The notes: generated by a model not told the origin, from the sequence alone. Numbered from the stretch's first letter, positions 34,821 to 44,721 are shown. The stretch is DNA of 64,000 nt from Paenibacillus macquariensis (GCF_900156375.1 NZ_FTNK01000003.1:372001-436000), one strand, 5' to 3'. Numbers and translations: made by a program.

Positions 34821-35567
34821 GTGAATATGAAATATAAGTGTTTAGCGTTAGATATGGATGGTACGCTTCTAAATGATGAGCATCAGATTTCATCAGAAAC
34901 GATGAAATGGATTAAGAACGCAACCGATAGAGGGGTGCATGTATGCCTTTCTACAGGTCGTTCTTTTGAAAGCGCATTGCCATTCGGCGAACAATTAGGG
35001 CTTTCTACACCTATGGTCACGGTGAATGGGAGTGAAGTTTGGAAGGCACCCCATCAACTTCATCGTCGTTCTTTATTTGATGTACAGCGGATCAAAGAGC
35101 TATATGAAATTGCTGTATCTTTTGATACTTGGTTCTGGGCTTATTCAGTTCAGGATGTTTATAATAAAGAAAATTGGATTAATGAGCCGTTAGAAGACAA
35201 AGAATGGTTGAAATTTGGTTACCATACGGAGGATGACGATATCCGGCATCAGATTTTGATGAAGCTACAGGATATGGGCGGACTTGAAATTACAAACTCC
35301 TCTCCATTTAATCTGGAGATTAATCCGCAAGGGTGTAACAAGGCAACTGGTATTGCTGAGGTATGTAAGTTGCTTCATATTGAGATGTCGGAGGTTATTG
35401 CAGTAGGAGACAGCTTGAATGATATTGCAGCTATTCAGCAGTGTGGACTTGGTGTTGCAATGGGAAATGCGCAACAGCAAGTACAAGATGTCGCTGATAT
35501 TGTCGTAGCAAGCAACAATGATGATGGGATTGTGGAAGTAATTAAGAAGTACATTTTTGAGTTATAG
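34821..35567 (+). CDS. Cof-type HAD-IIB phosphatase
   Basis: 248 residues with HAD motif I LDMDGTLLNDE, motif II LSTGRS and motif IV GDSLNDIAAIQ; the cap domain lies between. Members dephosphorylate sugar phosphates or nucleotides. The start is the GTG at 34821 (AAGGAAG upstream), with an ATG two codons later as an alternative. Lies 56 bp after the PBP gene. Confidence 0.9.
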   Translation: MNMKYKCLALDMDGTLLNDEHQISSETMKWIKNATDRGVHVCLSTGRSFESALPFGEQLGLSTPMVTVNGSEVWKAPHQLHRRSLFDVQRIKELYEIAVSFDTWFWAYSVQDVYNKENWINEPLEDKEWLKFGYHTEDDDIRHQILMKLQDMGGLEITNSSPFNLEINPQGCNKATGIAEVCKLLHIEMSEVIAVGDSLNDIAAIQQCGLGVAMGNAQQQVQDVADIVVASNNDDGIVEVIKKYIFEL

Positions 35568-35574
35568 GTTAAGA

Positions 35575-35722
35575 AGTAACGCTTCAAAAACTAAGCATAT
35601 GCTTTCGAAGTAAGTTTTTTCGATGCTTAATCAAGGAGAATCGCTAAAAAAACTTTAAGTATATGCTTTCGAAGTAAGTTTTTGACGTAGTAGTAACATG
35701 AAGGAACGCTTCAAAAACTTTT
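35575..35722. repeat. Degenerate intergenic repeat, two copies about 64 bp apart
   Basis: The string ATGCTTTCGAAGTAAGTTTT occurs at 35599 and 35663, and ACGCTTCAAAAACT frames the block at both ends. The piece ACGCTTCAAA..AAGCATATGCT closely matches the fourth hairpin repeat near 8840. It fills the gap before the DUF456 gene. Confidence 0.75.
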
Positions 35723-35736
35723 AAGGAGTTGACTAA

Positions 35737-36222
35737 ATGGTCGTACTTGGATGGATTCTAATTATTGCTTTATTTGCAGTGGGACTTGCTGGGGCTGTAT
35801 ATCCCATACTTCCAGGTGCACTTGCGATTTATTTGGCCTTCTTTGTATATGGTTGGTTCTTTAGTTTTGACTCGTTTGGAGTTATGTTCTGGATTATCCA
35901 GACACTAATCGTGGTTGTACTGATTGTAGCAGATTACGTCGTGGGAGCTTGGGGCACTAAGAAGTTCGGTGGTTCTCGTAAGTCTGTCATATATAGCACT
36001 ATAGGTGTTATTATTGGACCCTTCGTAATTCCAGCCTTTGGTCTAATCATTGGTCCATTCCTTGGCGCTGTCATCGGTGAATTGCTATCTGGTTCTTCAG
36101 TAAATAAATCATTAAAAGTTGGTTTTGGATCGCTAGTGGGATTGTTCAGCAGTATGGTTATGAAGATCATTCTGCAGATTGCTATGGTTGTGATTTTCTT
36201 TATATGGATCATCATCTATTAA
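35737..36222 (+). CDS. DUF456 membrane protein
   Basis: 161 residues, four or five membrane helices with the Gly-rich pattern of DUF456 (GAVYPILPGALAIYL, GVIIGPFVIPAFGLIIGPFLGAVIGEL in pieces). Function unknown. AAGGAG precedes the ATG. Confidence 0.85.
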   Translation: MVVLGWILIIALFAVGLAGAVYPILPGALAIYLAFFVYGWFFSFDSFGVMFWIIQTLIVVVLIVADYVVGAWGTKKFGGSRKSVIYSTIGVIIGPFVIPAFGLIIGPFLGAVIGELLSGSSVNKSLKVGFGSLVGLFSSMVMKIILQIAMVVIFFIWIIIY

Positions 36223-36284
36223 ATGTATGTTACGTAATGGTGGAAATGAGCGCTGTCTTTTCGTGAGAAAGAAGGGAAAAGGTT

Positions 36285-37916
36285 TTGGTAAAGAAAGAAT
36301 CGTTTGTCAAAGGCACACTTATTCTAGCAGCAGCAGCATTGATTGCACGTGTGTTGGGTTTGGCTCAACGGGTACCTTTGGAGCATATGTTGGGTGATGT
36401 AGGGAATGCATCGTTTACGATTTCCAATAATATCTATCTGATGCTATTAACAGTAGCAACCGCGGGTATTCCAAGTACATTGAGTAAGATGGTCTCCGAA
36501 CGTTATGCGTTGGAGAAACCTCATGAGGCACAAAGGATATATCATGCTGCTTTAATCTTCTCGGCAGTCATAGGTGTCATTATGACGGTATTACTTTACG
36601 TATGGGCGCCGTATTATGCTAGGAGTACGAAGACACCAGAAGCAGCGTTTGCTATCCGTACTTTGGCACCTGCACTATTGTTGTTCCCTACCATTGCAAT
36701 GATGCGTGGTTATTTCCAAGGCCGTAACAATATGATGGCAGGTGGTATCTCGCAAATTGTGGAACAAATAGCGAGAGTTGGTACGGCAATCGTTCTGGCT
36801 TACGTATTACTCCGTACGGGCTTTGATGATAGTACAATCGCAGCAGGAGCATCGTTTGGCGGCGTACTCGGTAGTATTGGTGCATTCGGGGTTATGTTGT
36901 ATTTCACGCTTAAAATGCGTAAGCAAGATCGTGCGAACTATCTTCAAGAGGGACAAGGTTCTCCACTCCCGATGCTACAAATTTATAAAGATATCTTCAC
37001 GTTGTCTATCCCGATTGTATTAACTTCATTGGCTGTCCCAGCAGTGAACTTCATTGACTCTACCATAATAAAAGGGTTGTTAATTGGGCAATCGGGGGAT
37101 GCCTATGCAACACAAGTTCTAGGTATTATGGGAAGTAGAGCACAGCCTGTAGCGGGTATTCCTCCTATTCTAGCTATCGCGCTCAGTACATCACTTATTC
37201 CAATTATATCTGCAGCTTTTGCTAGACGTGATCAGGTATATCTGAAGCAGCAAATCACATTAGCTATGAGGATTGCCATTCTAACAGGTATGCCAATGGT
37301 TATAGCGCTTTGCACGGCTTCTTATTCTGTAAATGGTTTGTTGTTCAGTAGCTTAGATGGTAGCGGAATAATCATGTTTCTTACACTAGGAACGATCTTT
37401 CAAATAACGATGATGACATCAAATTCAATTTTGCTTGGTCTGGGCAAGGCAAAGGTATCGATGGTTCACGTCATGGTTGGGATTCTAGTAAAACTTGCTG
37501 CAAGTTACATATTAGCTCCATTCTTTGGAGTCTACGGTATTATTGCAGCCACTGGACTTTGTTTCTTGGTCATTACACTGCTCAATGTTAGACTGCTTAA
37601 GGTTATCGTACCATTCTCTATCCTGGGAACACGTTGGATTAGCTTCCTAATCACGGTAATCGTGTCTGGTGGCGTGGGGTATGGTCTGAACCAAGCAGGT
37701 ATCCAACTTGTACATGTTATGCCAGCAAGATTGGCTTATTTGATCACTTGTTTCATCGTAGGAGTTGTCGTTGTCATTATTTACTTGGTCATGCTAATTG
37801 TATTAGGTGTGCTGCGCGAACAGGAACTTGCCAGCTATCCAAGAATGCTACAGAAAGTATTTAAGCCACTCATGAGTCTACAACCAAAGCGCTTGCGTAA
37901 CTATGAAAAAGGTTAG
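36285..37916 (+). CDS. SpoVB/YkvU-type MOP-superfamily flippase
   Basis: 543 residues, about 14 membrane helices. The start resembles SpoVB and its paralogues (SFVKGTLILAAAALIARVLG). Such MVF/polysaccharide-type flippases move lipid-linked sugars across the membrane during wall or cortex synthesis. TTG start preceded by GAAGGGAAAAGG. Stands alone. Exact paralogue (SpoVB, YtgP, YabM) cannot be decided. Confidence 0.85.
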   Translation: MVKKESFVKGTLILAAAALIARVLGLAQRVPLEHMLGDVGNASFTISNNIYLMLLTVATAGIPSTLSKMVSERYALEKPHEAQRIYHAALIFSAVIGVIMTVLLYVWAPYYARSTKTPEAAFAIRTLAPALLLFPTIAMMRGYFQGRNNMMAGGISQIVEQIARVGTAIVLAYVLLRTGFDDSTIAAGASFGGVLGSIGAFGVMLYFTLKMRKQDRANYLQEGQGSPLPMLQIYKDIFTLSIPIVLTSLAVPAVNFIDSTIIKGLLIGQSGDAYATQVLGIMGSRAQPVAGIPPILAIALSTSLIPIISAAFARRDQVYLKQQITLAMRIAILTGMPMVIALCTASYSVNGLLFSSLDGSGIIMFLTLGTIFQITMMTSNSILLGLGKAKVSMVHVMVGILVKLAASYILAPFFGVYGIIAATGLCFLVITLLNVRLLKVIVPFSILGTRWISFLITVIVSGGVGYGLNQAGIQLVHVMPARLAYLITCFIVGVVVVIIYLVMLIVLGVLREQELASYPRMLQKVFKPLMSLQPKRLRNYEKG

Positions 37917-37934
37917 TTTTTATCGTTGGAGGTG

Positions 37935-39260
37935 TTATTTGAAGCCCCGGACGATATCGTGAGCGAACGGCGTCTTTTGAATGGCAGCTCGATGGTCATG
38001 ACTCATCTCTATTAATATAGGCCGTGGGGGCTTAGATATGAACTGAGTAACATTCTTGTCCTTCAACCAATCGTATTGGGGAATAGGGTCATATGGCATA
38101 TCGAACCAAACGTTATTAAGAACAGGACTGTAAATCTTCTGTCCGGGTAGTAACCATTCGTGTTGTAATAGCGCTGAACTCTCTAAGGGAGAGTTCAGCG
38201 CTGTTTCTTTGTCTGGTGAGAATATATGGGGCCAGTATTCACTTCTTGAGCCCTGGTATGTCGTATTTGTTGCATAGGAAGCCACACGATCCAGAATGTC
38301 CTGATAACCGAAAAGAAGCCCGTATAGAGATTTCTCAAGATTGATTCTCTCTTCAATATTTCCGAAGTTTTCTAAGACTAAGCCTACTAAACTCGGGGAG
38401 GGTGTAGGTATATTGTCATCAATTTCGGTAGAGCATGTCTTATCTAGCGGAAATAGGATTTGATTCATATGTGCGAGATGATGGAGTTTATATTCGGATT
38501 GTTGAAAGACATTTTTCTGGAAATAGCTATGTTGTACGACTCGGCCTTCAATATAGGTCTGCTCGTTAATAATTAATCCAACAGCTAATAATGCACTGTT
38601 TCGATCAATCCAGAAGTTATTCCAGAAGAAACTCATGAATGAGGATACATGAAGTTTAGGTAATAGGTGGAAATAACTACAACCTTGTTGCTTACTATGT
38701 ATGTAAAGCTGAAGTTGCGGATAGGCGTCTTGAAAAATAAGTGCATTGCACCGCTCTAACATTCGGTAAATGTCATCTTTAAGCGAGGTGTTCGTTAGAT
38801 CGGCCATCAATCCACCTTTCAAATCACTCATGTTCCATCCTCCATTTCTAGAAACCATATGGGCTAATAAGGCCCAGTGAAGCTCGGGATAGGATTCATA
38901 GCATTGCAGGTAGGCTTCGGTACGCGTGATATTGCTTTTGTTAGCAGATATGGTAGCTATCTGTATTTGTTTCAATATGGAATCATCCATCTCCGTTAAG
39001 GGTGGTTGACTGACTTCTTCTTTGTAGATATTGATATCTTTGGAACGACTTGCGTCATCCACGGTTCTTTCTACTTGATCTCTAATTATTTGGGCAGCGG
39101 TTTCATTCCAACTCAAATGATTGCGATGTTTATGAAATGGACGGGACAGCTTCCAACAGGCATACTTACCTCTTAGCACTTGAGTAGTTTGCAGCGGAAG
39201 AGTCTTGACAATACGCAACATATCGCCAAAAGAGTGAGAATTCGAATGCTTGTAAGACAT
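37935..39260 (-). CDS. DUF2515 (YppC-like) protein
   Basis: 441 residues, soluble. The central part matches what I know of DUF2515: NITRTEAYLQCYESYPELHW, ALLAHMVSRNGGWNMSDLKGG and the C-terminal WFDMPYDPIPQYDWL. Function is unknown. ATG 39260 is chosen, with GGAAGG ten bases upstream; an in-frame GTG at 39323 has no clear site. No terminator seen between it and the convergent flippase gene (18-bp gap). Confidence 0.8.
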   Translation of the reverse strand: MSYKHSNSHSFGDMLRIVKTLPLQTTQVLRGKYACWKLSRPFHKHRNHLSWNETAAQIIRDQVERTVDDASRSKDINIYKEEVSQPPLTEMDDSILKQIQIATISANKSNITRTEAYLQCYESYPELHWALLAHMVSRNGGWNMSDLKGGLMADLTNTSLKDDIYRMLERCNALIFQDAYPQLQLYIHSKQQGCSYFHLLPKLHVSSFMSFFWNNFWIDRNSALLAVGLIINEQTYIEGRVVQHSYFQKNVFQQSEYKLHHLAHMNQILFPLDKTCSTEIDDNIPTPSPSLVGLVLENFGNIEERINLEKSLYGLLFGYQDILDRVASYATNTTYQGSRSEYWPHIFSPDKETALNSPLESSALLQHEWLLPGQKIYSPVLNNVWFDMPYDPIPQYDWLKDKNVTQFISKPPRPILIEMSHDHRAAIQKTPFAHDIVRGFK

Positions 39261-39372
39261 TTTCAACGTCCTTCCTAAGGATAGGGTCCTATTCTCAGTA
39301 TGTCTCAAAAATTTGACTTCCACTCCCTATTTTGGTTCACTTATATAAAAATAGCTGAGAGGACTGAATTAG

Positions 39373-39717
39373 ATGGAAAAGATAACTTCAAAAGAGCAAT
39401 TCGATAAGACCATACAATCATCCCAATTAACCGTAGCGGTATTCAAAGCCGATTGGTGTTCTGATTGCAAATATATTGATCCGTTTATGCCGGAAGTAGA
39501 GGCGAAATTCTCGGAGCAACTAACAATCGTGGAAGTTGATGTTGATCAAGTTGGAACAGTGAGTGAAGAGCAGAACATTTTGGGGATACCCAGTTTCGTG
39601 GCTTATACTGATGGAAAAGAACTTGTTCGGTTTGTAAATAAACTACGTAAGTCTCGTGAAGAAATTGAAGGTTTTTTAAACACTGCGTTAAATGTATACA
39701 ACTCGATTAATAAGTAA
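39373..39717 (+). CDS. Thioredoxin-family protein (YtpP-like)
   Basis: 114 residues with the active site CSDC in FKADWCSDCKYIDPF and a cis-Pro at LGIPSFV. It is a thioredoxin-fold protein with an unusual CSDC pair instead of CGPC, as in B. subtilis YtpP. Probably a thiol-disulphide reductant of unknown partner. GAGAGG precedes the ATG. Confidence 0.88.
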   Translation: MEKITSKEQFDKTIQSSQLTVAVFKADWCSDCKYIDPFMPEVEAKFSEQLTIVEVDVDQVGTVSEEQNILGIPSFVAYTDGKELVRFVNKLRKSREEIEGFLNTALNVYNSINK

Positions 39718-39861
39718 AAGTCACATCACTTCTATATACATAGGGGTGATGATTTATTTTTCTATATAATTTGTCACATAAGGGTATGGAAGAGCAATAA
39801 TTATCGGGTATAATTGGAATGGTAATATTGAAAATATAATTTGATCAGCAGGTGAGATATT

Positions 39862-40779
39862 GTGAGTACCAAGCAGTTGAAATGGCTCAGTTATTTAACG
39901 TTTTTCGTCATGTTTTTTGCCACATTTGGTGGTACCGTTGTATCTAAGACGGGATCAGGTCTAGGATGTGGACATGAATTTCCGCTATGTAACGGGAAGT
40001 TTATTCCGGCCCATACGGTGGAATCTTTGATAGAATATTCACATCGATTAGTGAGTGGACTAGCGGGATTATCTTCTTTGGCTGTTGTTATTGCCTTTTG
40101 GTTATTTAGTAAACGTCGTGATTTAAGAGTGTACTCTGTGATGACGCTAGTGTTTGTCTTGGTTCAAGCAGCAATGGGGGCACTTGCAGTCATTTATGAT
40201 CAGTCTTCATACGTAAGAGCCTTACATTTTGGATTTTCTTTGATCGCATTTGCAAGTGCATTAATGCTCTCGCTGGGAATACGTAGGGTTGATAAGGCGA
40301 AGGGTGACTTTAAATTTGTTAGTGCACCAAGGGTAAGTCGTTCTTTTAGGAATTTCACTTGGATAACAACGATTTATTGTTATGTGGTTGTTTATATCGG
40401 TGCTTATGTCAGTCATTCAGACGCTCGGGGAGGATGTTCAGGATGGCCGCTCTGTAATGGGGAATGGATTCCGGAACTGTCGGGTGGTGTTGGGATTGCC
40501 TTTATGCACCGGGTTGCTGCGTTCTTACTGTTTATCATGATCGCGACGCTTGCACATTTTGCTTATCGACGCAACCGTGGGAATCGTGAATTGCAAATGT
40601 TGGGTATTACTGCGGTAACCCTCTGTCTTATGCAGGTACTCAGTGGTGCAGCAATTATTGCCACTTTGAATAATCCGGAACTTTATATTTTCGCCGCGTT
40701 ACTTCATAACATACTCGTATCTTCGTTGTTTGGTGTTCTATGTTATCTTAGTGTGAGAGTATGGCAGTTAAATAAATAA
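39862..40779 (+). CDS. ctaA: Heme A synthase
   Basis: Oxidises heme O to heme A for cytochrome aa3/caa3 oxidases. 305 residues, eight membrane helices in two similar halves. Conserved His in EYSHRLVSG, RALHFGFS, FMHRVAAF and ALLHNILV; Cys pairs CGHEFPLC and CSGWPLC lie in the extracellular loops. GTG start with AGGTGAG upstream. ctaB and oxidase genes are not in the window. Confidence 0.93.
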   Translation: MSTKQLKWLSYLTFFVMFFATFGGTVVSKTGSGLGCGHEFPLCNGKFIPAHTVESLIEYSHRLVSGLAGLSSLAVVIAFWLFSKRRDLRVYSVMTLVFVLVQAAMGALAVIYDQSSYVRALHFGFSLIAFASALMLSLGIRRVDKAKGDFKFVSAPRVSRSFRNFTWITTIYCYVVVYIGAYVSHSDARGGCSGWPLCNGEWIPELSGGVGIAFMHRVAAFLLFIMIATLAHFAYRRNRGNRELQMLGITAVTLCLMQVLSGAAIIATLNNPELYIFAALLHNILVSSLFGVLCYLSVRVWQLNK

Positions 40780-40790
40780 ACATCTAGATA

Positions 40791-40836
40791 AAAGTCCTGA
40801 ATAAGTAGTTTACGAACTTATTCGCGGGCTTTTTAT
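40791..40836 (+). terminator. Terminator after ctaA
   Basis: AAGTCCTGAATAAGT pairs with ACTTATTCGCGGGCTT, followed by TTTATTTTG. Confidence 0.85.
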
Positions 40837-40949
40837 TTTGAATTTGGACCATATAATAAGTCTAATAGTAGCAGAGCAACTTCTGGGAACACTATTATGA
40901 AGAAGTAACGAAGGTGCGAATTTTAAATATGGATCAGGGAGACCACGCC

Positions 40950-41675
40950 ATGTTAAGTGAATTATTTGGACAATTGTCACGTGAGAATAATAATCCCTTA
41001 GTGGAGAACGCCTTTAAAGAGATGGGACAGGCAATTCAGTTACTTCAGAAAGAAATGAATCGTTATGAGGATCCGACGCATGATCTGCGTAAGCTGGAAA
41101 TTTGGACTCGTGGCCTTGTATCTTCACTAACGGAGCTTGATGAAAGCTATGCAGCGGCTGAATTTTTTAGAAAGTCAATTACGATTGCTGGATTTATGGA
41201 TGATATGTCTGCAAAAGAACAGCTAGACTACGCCCGTTATGTGTATTTTTATAAGAATGGATTTATCCGTGTATTTGCGGTGTTAGACAAGTTGGGAACT
41301 TTCCTGAATGAAGTCTATGATCTAGAAACATCGAAAGTTAAATCTCAATATTCCTATTTCACAGTGTTACGTCAATTCTCAGATAAGCATACACATCAAT
41401 CACTTGGGCGCAAACTTGAAGCCATTAGGGAAGAATATCGGCAGCCGATTAATGATATTAGGAAACGTCGAAATGCAGAAATTCACTATATGAACGTGGA
41501 GATGGAAGACGATCTTTGGCAACGTCATCAAGGACTCCATGATAAAATCATACTAGAAGATGTCGACAAGCATTTGCTTGAATTAAAGCTGGGAGTCGAT
41601 ATGGTGAGTAGAACACTGAGTACGGTATATCTTTATACGAGTGAAAGGTGGATACGCAAAGATATTCAGACGTGA
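40950..41675 (+). CDS. HEPN-like all-helical protein (possibly Cthe_2314 family)
   Basis: 241 residues, all alpha. Near residue 180 it has RKRRNAEIHYMN, which contains an R-N-x3-H motif of the HEPN type used as an RNase active site. ATG 40950 is preferred as GGGAG lies eight bases upstream; ATG 40929 and GTG 40914 are alternatives. No nucleotidyltransferase (MNT) partner is adjacent, so a toxin-antitoxin role is not supported. It directly precedes the SAM riboswitch. Confidence 0.65.
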   Translation: MLSELFGQLSRENNNPLVENAFKEMGQAIQLLQKEMNRYEDPTHDLRKLEIWTRGLVSSLTELDESYAAAEFFRKSITIAGFMDDMSAKEQLDYARYVYFYKNGFIRVFAVLDKLGTFLNEVYDLETSKVKSQYSYFTVLRQFSDKHTHQSLGRKLEAIREEYRQPINDIRKRRNAEIHYMNVEMEDDLWQRHQGLHDKIILEDVDKHLLELKLGVDMVSRTLSTVYLYTSERWIRKDIQT

Positions 41676-41703
41676 TCTCTTGAAGGTTGGTTATAATTTC
41701 TTT

Positions 41704-41732
41704 TTGACAAAGGTAATAATTCATTCTATACT
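41704..41732 (+). promoter_or_regulatory. Promoter of the metNIQ operon
   Basis: TTGACA and TATACT are spaced exactly 17 bp apart, 30 bp before the S-box aptamer. Confidence 0.88.
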
Positions 41733-41760
41733 TACAATACTTAATTTCATATCGTATTTT

Positions 41761-41899
41761 TCTTATCAAGAGAGGCGGAGGGATAGGCCCGATGAAGCCC
41801 GGCAACCGATATTTGAAGAATCGAGACTTAAAGTCTCATCTTCCAATGTAAGGTGCTAATTCCTTCAGATGCGTATAATAGCGACTCTGGCAGATGAGA
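41761..41899 (+). ncRNA. SAM-I (S-box) riboswitch
   Basis: Core elements in order: CTTATCAAGAG, GGCGGAGGGATAGGCCC, GATGAAGCCCGGCAACCG, AAGGTGCTAATTCC and CAGATGAGAAGGC. P1 forms between CTTATC and GATGAG. It fills most of the 321-bp gap between the HEPN-like gene and metN and turns the operon off when SAM is plentiful. Confidence 0.96.
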
Positions 41900-41923
41900 A
41901 GGCATTGTCTTTTACACAAAGAG

Positions 41924-41957
41924 AGCCCTTTTTCATTGACGAAAAATGGGCTTTTTA
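41924..41957 (+). terminator. Expression-platform terminator of the SAM riboswitch
   Basis: AGCCCTTTTTC and GAAAAATGGGCT form a stem followed by TTTTAT. Confidence 0.88.
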
Positions 41958-41996
41958 TATTGTTTGGGTAATTTTTAATAGAGGAGGTTCTTAGGT

Positions 41997-43013
41997 TTGA
42001 TTGAATTAAGGCGTTTGACAAAGAGCTACGGTAAAGGAACACAAATAACTACAGCTTTGAATGAACTGGATTTGTCAGTCGAGAAGGGCGAAATATTTGG
42101 AGTCATCGGTCATTCTGGGGCAGGGAAGAGTACACTCATCCGTTGTATTAACTTATTAGAGCGGCCTACATCAGGTGAAGTATGGGTGGATGGTGTTAAT
42201 TTAACTTCACTGAACACCAAGTCATTGCAGGCGGAGCGGCGCAAAATAGGGATGATTTTTCAACATTTCAATCTACTCTCTTCTGCAACAGTCTATGATA
42301 ATATTGCTTTCCCATTGCGTCTTATTCACACATCTAAGAGTAGTATTGAGAAAAAGGTGAATGAACTATTGGCTCTTGTGGGATTACAAGATCATAGTGA
42401 TAAATATCCAGCTCAATTATCGGGTGGCCAGAAGCAACGCGTAGGTATTGCTCGTGCATTGGCAAGTGAACCAGAAGTATTATTGTGCGATGAAGCTACT
42501 TCCGCTTTAGACCCACAAACAACGGACTCAATTCTGAAATTGTTGTTGGACATTAATAAGCGATTTAACTTAACCATCGTTCTCATTACGCATGAAATGC
42601 ATGTCATCCAGAGTATCTGTGATCGGGTTGCGGTCATTCATCAAGGAGGCATTGTAGAGCAAGGGGCAGTAACTGATGTGTTCCTCAAGCCGAGGCATAC
42701 CGTTACACGTGACTTTATTCGTGGGGAATCGGACAATAGTGAGCTTTTCAAGCAAGCTATGAACGCGACCGATCCTTTAAATTCACAAGTTCTGAAGATT
42801 ACGTATTTGGGTGGGAAGACCTATGAATCGATTCTTTCAAAGACTGTCCGGGAGACAGGGGTCGATTTCGCGATATTACAAGGAACGATTTCCACAATAA
42901 AAGATACGCCTTATGGGCAATTGGTTGTCCGTTTTGAGGGTAATCCAGAGGATATTGTAGTAGCAAAAGATAGACTTATTAAACAAGGACTTGAAGTGGA
43001 GGTGATGGGCTAA
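41997..43013 (+). CDS. metN: Methionine ABC transporter, ATP-binding protein
   Basis: 338 residues. Walker A GHSGAGKST, signature LSGGQKQRVGIARAL, Walker B LLCDEATSALD, then the C-terminal NIL domain (about 265-338), which senses methionine. TTG start with GAGGAGG nine bases upstream. First gene of metNIQ behind an SAM riboswitch. Confidence 0.96.
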   Translation: MIELRRLTKSYGKGTQITTALNELDLSVEKGEIFGVIGHSGAGKSTLIRCINLLERPTSGEVWVDGVNLTSLNTKSLQAERRKIGMIFQHFNLLSSATVYDNIAFPLRLIHTSKSSIEKKVNELLALVGLQDHSDKYPAQLSGGQKQRVGIARALASEPEVLLCDEATSALDPQTTDSILKLLLDINKRFNLTIVLITHEMHVIQSICDRVAVIHQGGIVEQGAVTDVFLKPRHTVTRDFIRGESDNSELFKQAMNATDPLNSQVLKITYLGGKTYESILSKTVRETGVDFAILQGTISTIKDTPYGQLVVRFEGNPEDIVVAKDRLIKQGLEVEVMG

Positions 43014-43681
43014 TGGGTGGATTAGATTTCTCGTTAATTGATTGGAAAGAGATAGCGACTGCCATATTAGATACACTAAAAATGTTGGGCGCATCGGCTA
43101 TATTCACCTTTATCCTAGGCCTTCCACTCGGTATTATTCTTTATCTTGCATCCCGTTCATCTTCTCGTAGAGTGAATTCTGTATACATTGTCCTTTCTTT
43201 TATGGTTAACATATTAAGATCGGTACCTTTTATTATTCTTATTGTGGCGATGATCCCAATAACAAGAGAGATTGTTGGCGTATCATTTGGAGTTCTGGGG
43301 ACGATTCCTCCGCTTGTTGTAGGAGCGGCACCTTTCTTTGCAAGGTTGGTAGAGACATCACTTAGTGAAGTAGATCGGGGTGTTATCGAGGCGGCTGAAG
43401 GGATGGGCGCATCTACACAACAAATCATTCTACGCGTTCTACTTCCTGAAGCGAGACCCGGTCTATTTGCAGCCATGACGATTACGATTATTACGCTCGT
43501 ATCCTACACTGCAATGTCGGGTCAAGTAGGTGGCGGGGGACTTGGGGACTTAGCGATTCGATATGGTTACTTCCGTTATGAAAAGGAAGTCATGATCATA
43601 GCGGTTGTGTTAATAGTTATATTGGTACAATTCCTTCAGATGGCAGGAGATCGACTAGTTCGTCATTTCACAAGAAAATAA
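43013..43681 (+). CDS. metI: Methionine ABC transporter, permease
   Basis: 222 residues with about five membrane helices and the EAA loop (EAAEGMGASTQQIILRVLLPEA) that contacts MetN. The start overlaps the metN stop by one base (TAATG), so it is translationally coupled. Confidence 0.95.
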   Translation: MGGLDFSLIDWKEIATAILDTLKMLGASAIFTFILGLPLGIILYLASRSSSRRVNSVYIVLSFMVNILRSVPFIILIVAMIPITREIVGVSFGVLGTIPPLVVGAAPFFARLVETSLSEVDRGVIEAAEGMGASTQQIILRVLLPEARPGLFAAMTITIITLVSYTAMSGQVGGGGLGDLAIRYGYFRYEKEVMIIAVVLIVILVQFLQMAGDRLVRHFTRK

Positions 43682-43768
43682 AGATGTTTCCATTATGGTA
43701 GTACCCGAATAGTACATTCGGTCGCATATATATCACATTATTCTTATCGAAGAAAAGGGGAATGGAAA

Positions 43769-44560
43769 ATGAAAAAATGGGCACTCGCATTTCTAAGTCT
43801 TTCACTCGTAGTCGTTCTATCCGCATGTGGTAAATCGTCATCAGACATCTTGAAAATTGGGGCAACATCTGTCCCTCACGCTGAAATTCTGAAACATATT
43901 CAGCCCGCACTAGAAAAGGAAGGCGTCAAGATCCAAATCATTGAGTTCAGTGATTACGTACAACCTAATACACAGTTATTCGAGAAGCAATTGGATGCGA
44001 ATTTCTTCCAACATCAGCCGTATCTTGACAGTGAAAATAGCAAACGTAAAATGGATCTTGTCTCCGTCGTAGCAGTTCATATTGAACCACTCGGCGCGTA
44101 TTCCAGCAAGTTGAAATCGATAAATGATCTTCAAGATGGTGCTCATATCGCTATTCCAAATGACGCTACAAATGGCGGACGTGCGCTTAGTCTGCTAGCA
44201 AATAATGGTTTAATCAAGCTTAAAGATCCGAAAGCAGTGGAATCTAAACTGAGTGATATTACAGAGAATCCTAAGAATTTTGTGATTACTGAACATGATG
44301 CGGCGATTCTACCTCGCCAATTGAATGAGGTTGATTTGGCCATTATTAATACCAACTTTGTTCTTGATTCTGGTTTAGATCCGGTTAAGGATGCTTTGTT
44401 AATCGAGGGTAAAGATAACCCATATGCGAATATTCTAGTTGCACGTCCAGACAATAAAGATTCTGAAGCGATTCAAAAGTTGGCAAAAGCACTCACTTCA
44501 GCTGACGTCAAGAAATTTATTGAGGATAAATATAAAGGCGCTGTTATCCCAGCATTCTAA
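43769..44560 (+). CDS. metQ: Methionine-binding lipoprotein MetQ
   Basis: 263 residues. Lipoprotein signal with lipobox LSAC (Cys20 lipidated), then an NlpA/MetQ-type binding domain (LKIGATSVPHAEIL, TNGGRALSLLANNGLI, YANILVARPDNK). Delivers methionine, D-methionine or related sulfur compounds to MetNI. AAAGGGG precedes the ATG. An 87-bp gap from metI without a terminator keeps it in the operon. Confidence 0.95.
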   Translation: MKKWALAFLSLSLVVVLSACGKSSSDILKIGATSVPHAEILKHIQPALEKEGVKIQIIEFSDYVQPNTQLFEKQLDANFFQHQPYLDSENSKRKMDLVSVVAVHIEPLGAYSSKLKSINDLQDGAHIAIPNDATNGGRALSLLANNGLIKLKDPKAVESKLSDITENPKNFVITEHDAAILPRQLNEVDLAIINTNFVLDSGLDPVKDALLIEGKDNPYANILVARPDNKDSEAIQKLAKALTSADVKKFIEDKYKGAVIPAF

Positions 44561-44619
44561 ATAGGGGGGGGAACTTTCACCTCAATGTTGGAATGAGCTT
44601 ATCTGAATGAACTTATCTA

Positions 44620-44664
44620 TAATCCCGCAAAAGCCTTATTGGTTTTGCGGGATTATATTTGTAG
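44620..44664 (+). terminator. Terminator after metQ
   Basis: AATCCCGCAAAA and TTTTGCGGGATT form a 12-bp stem followed by ATATTTG. Confidence 0.88.
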
Positions 44665-44721
44665 AGGGAGACTAAATCTTCTATAATTAAGGTATGACCA
44701 CTCATTGGAGGAGGAAAAGAT

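Noticed and set aside
40950..41675. HEPN/MNT toxin-antitoxin pair
   Set aside because: No nucleotidyltransferase gene lies on either side; the neighbours are ctaA and metN.
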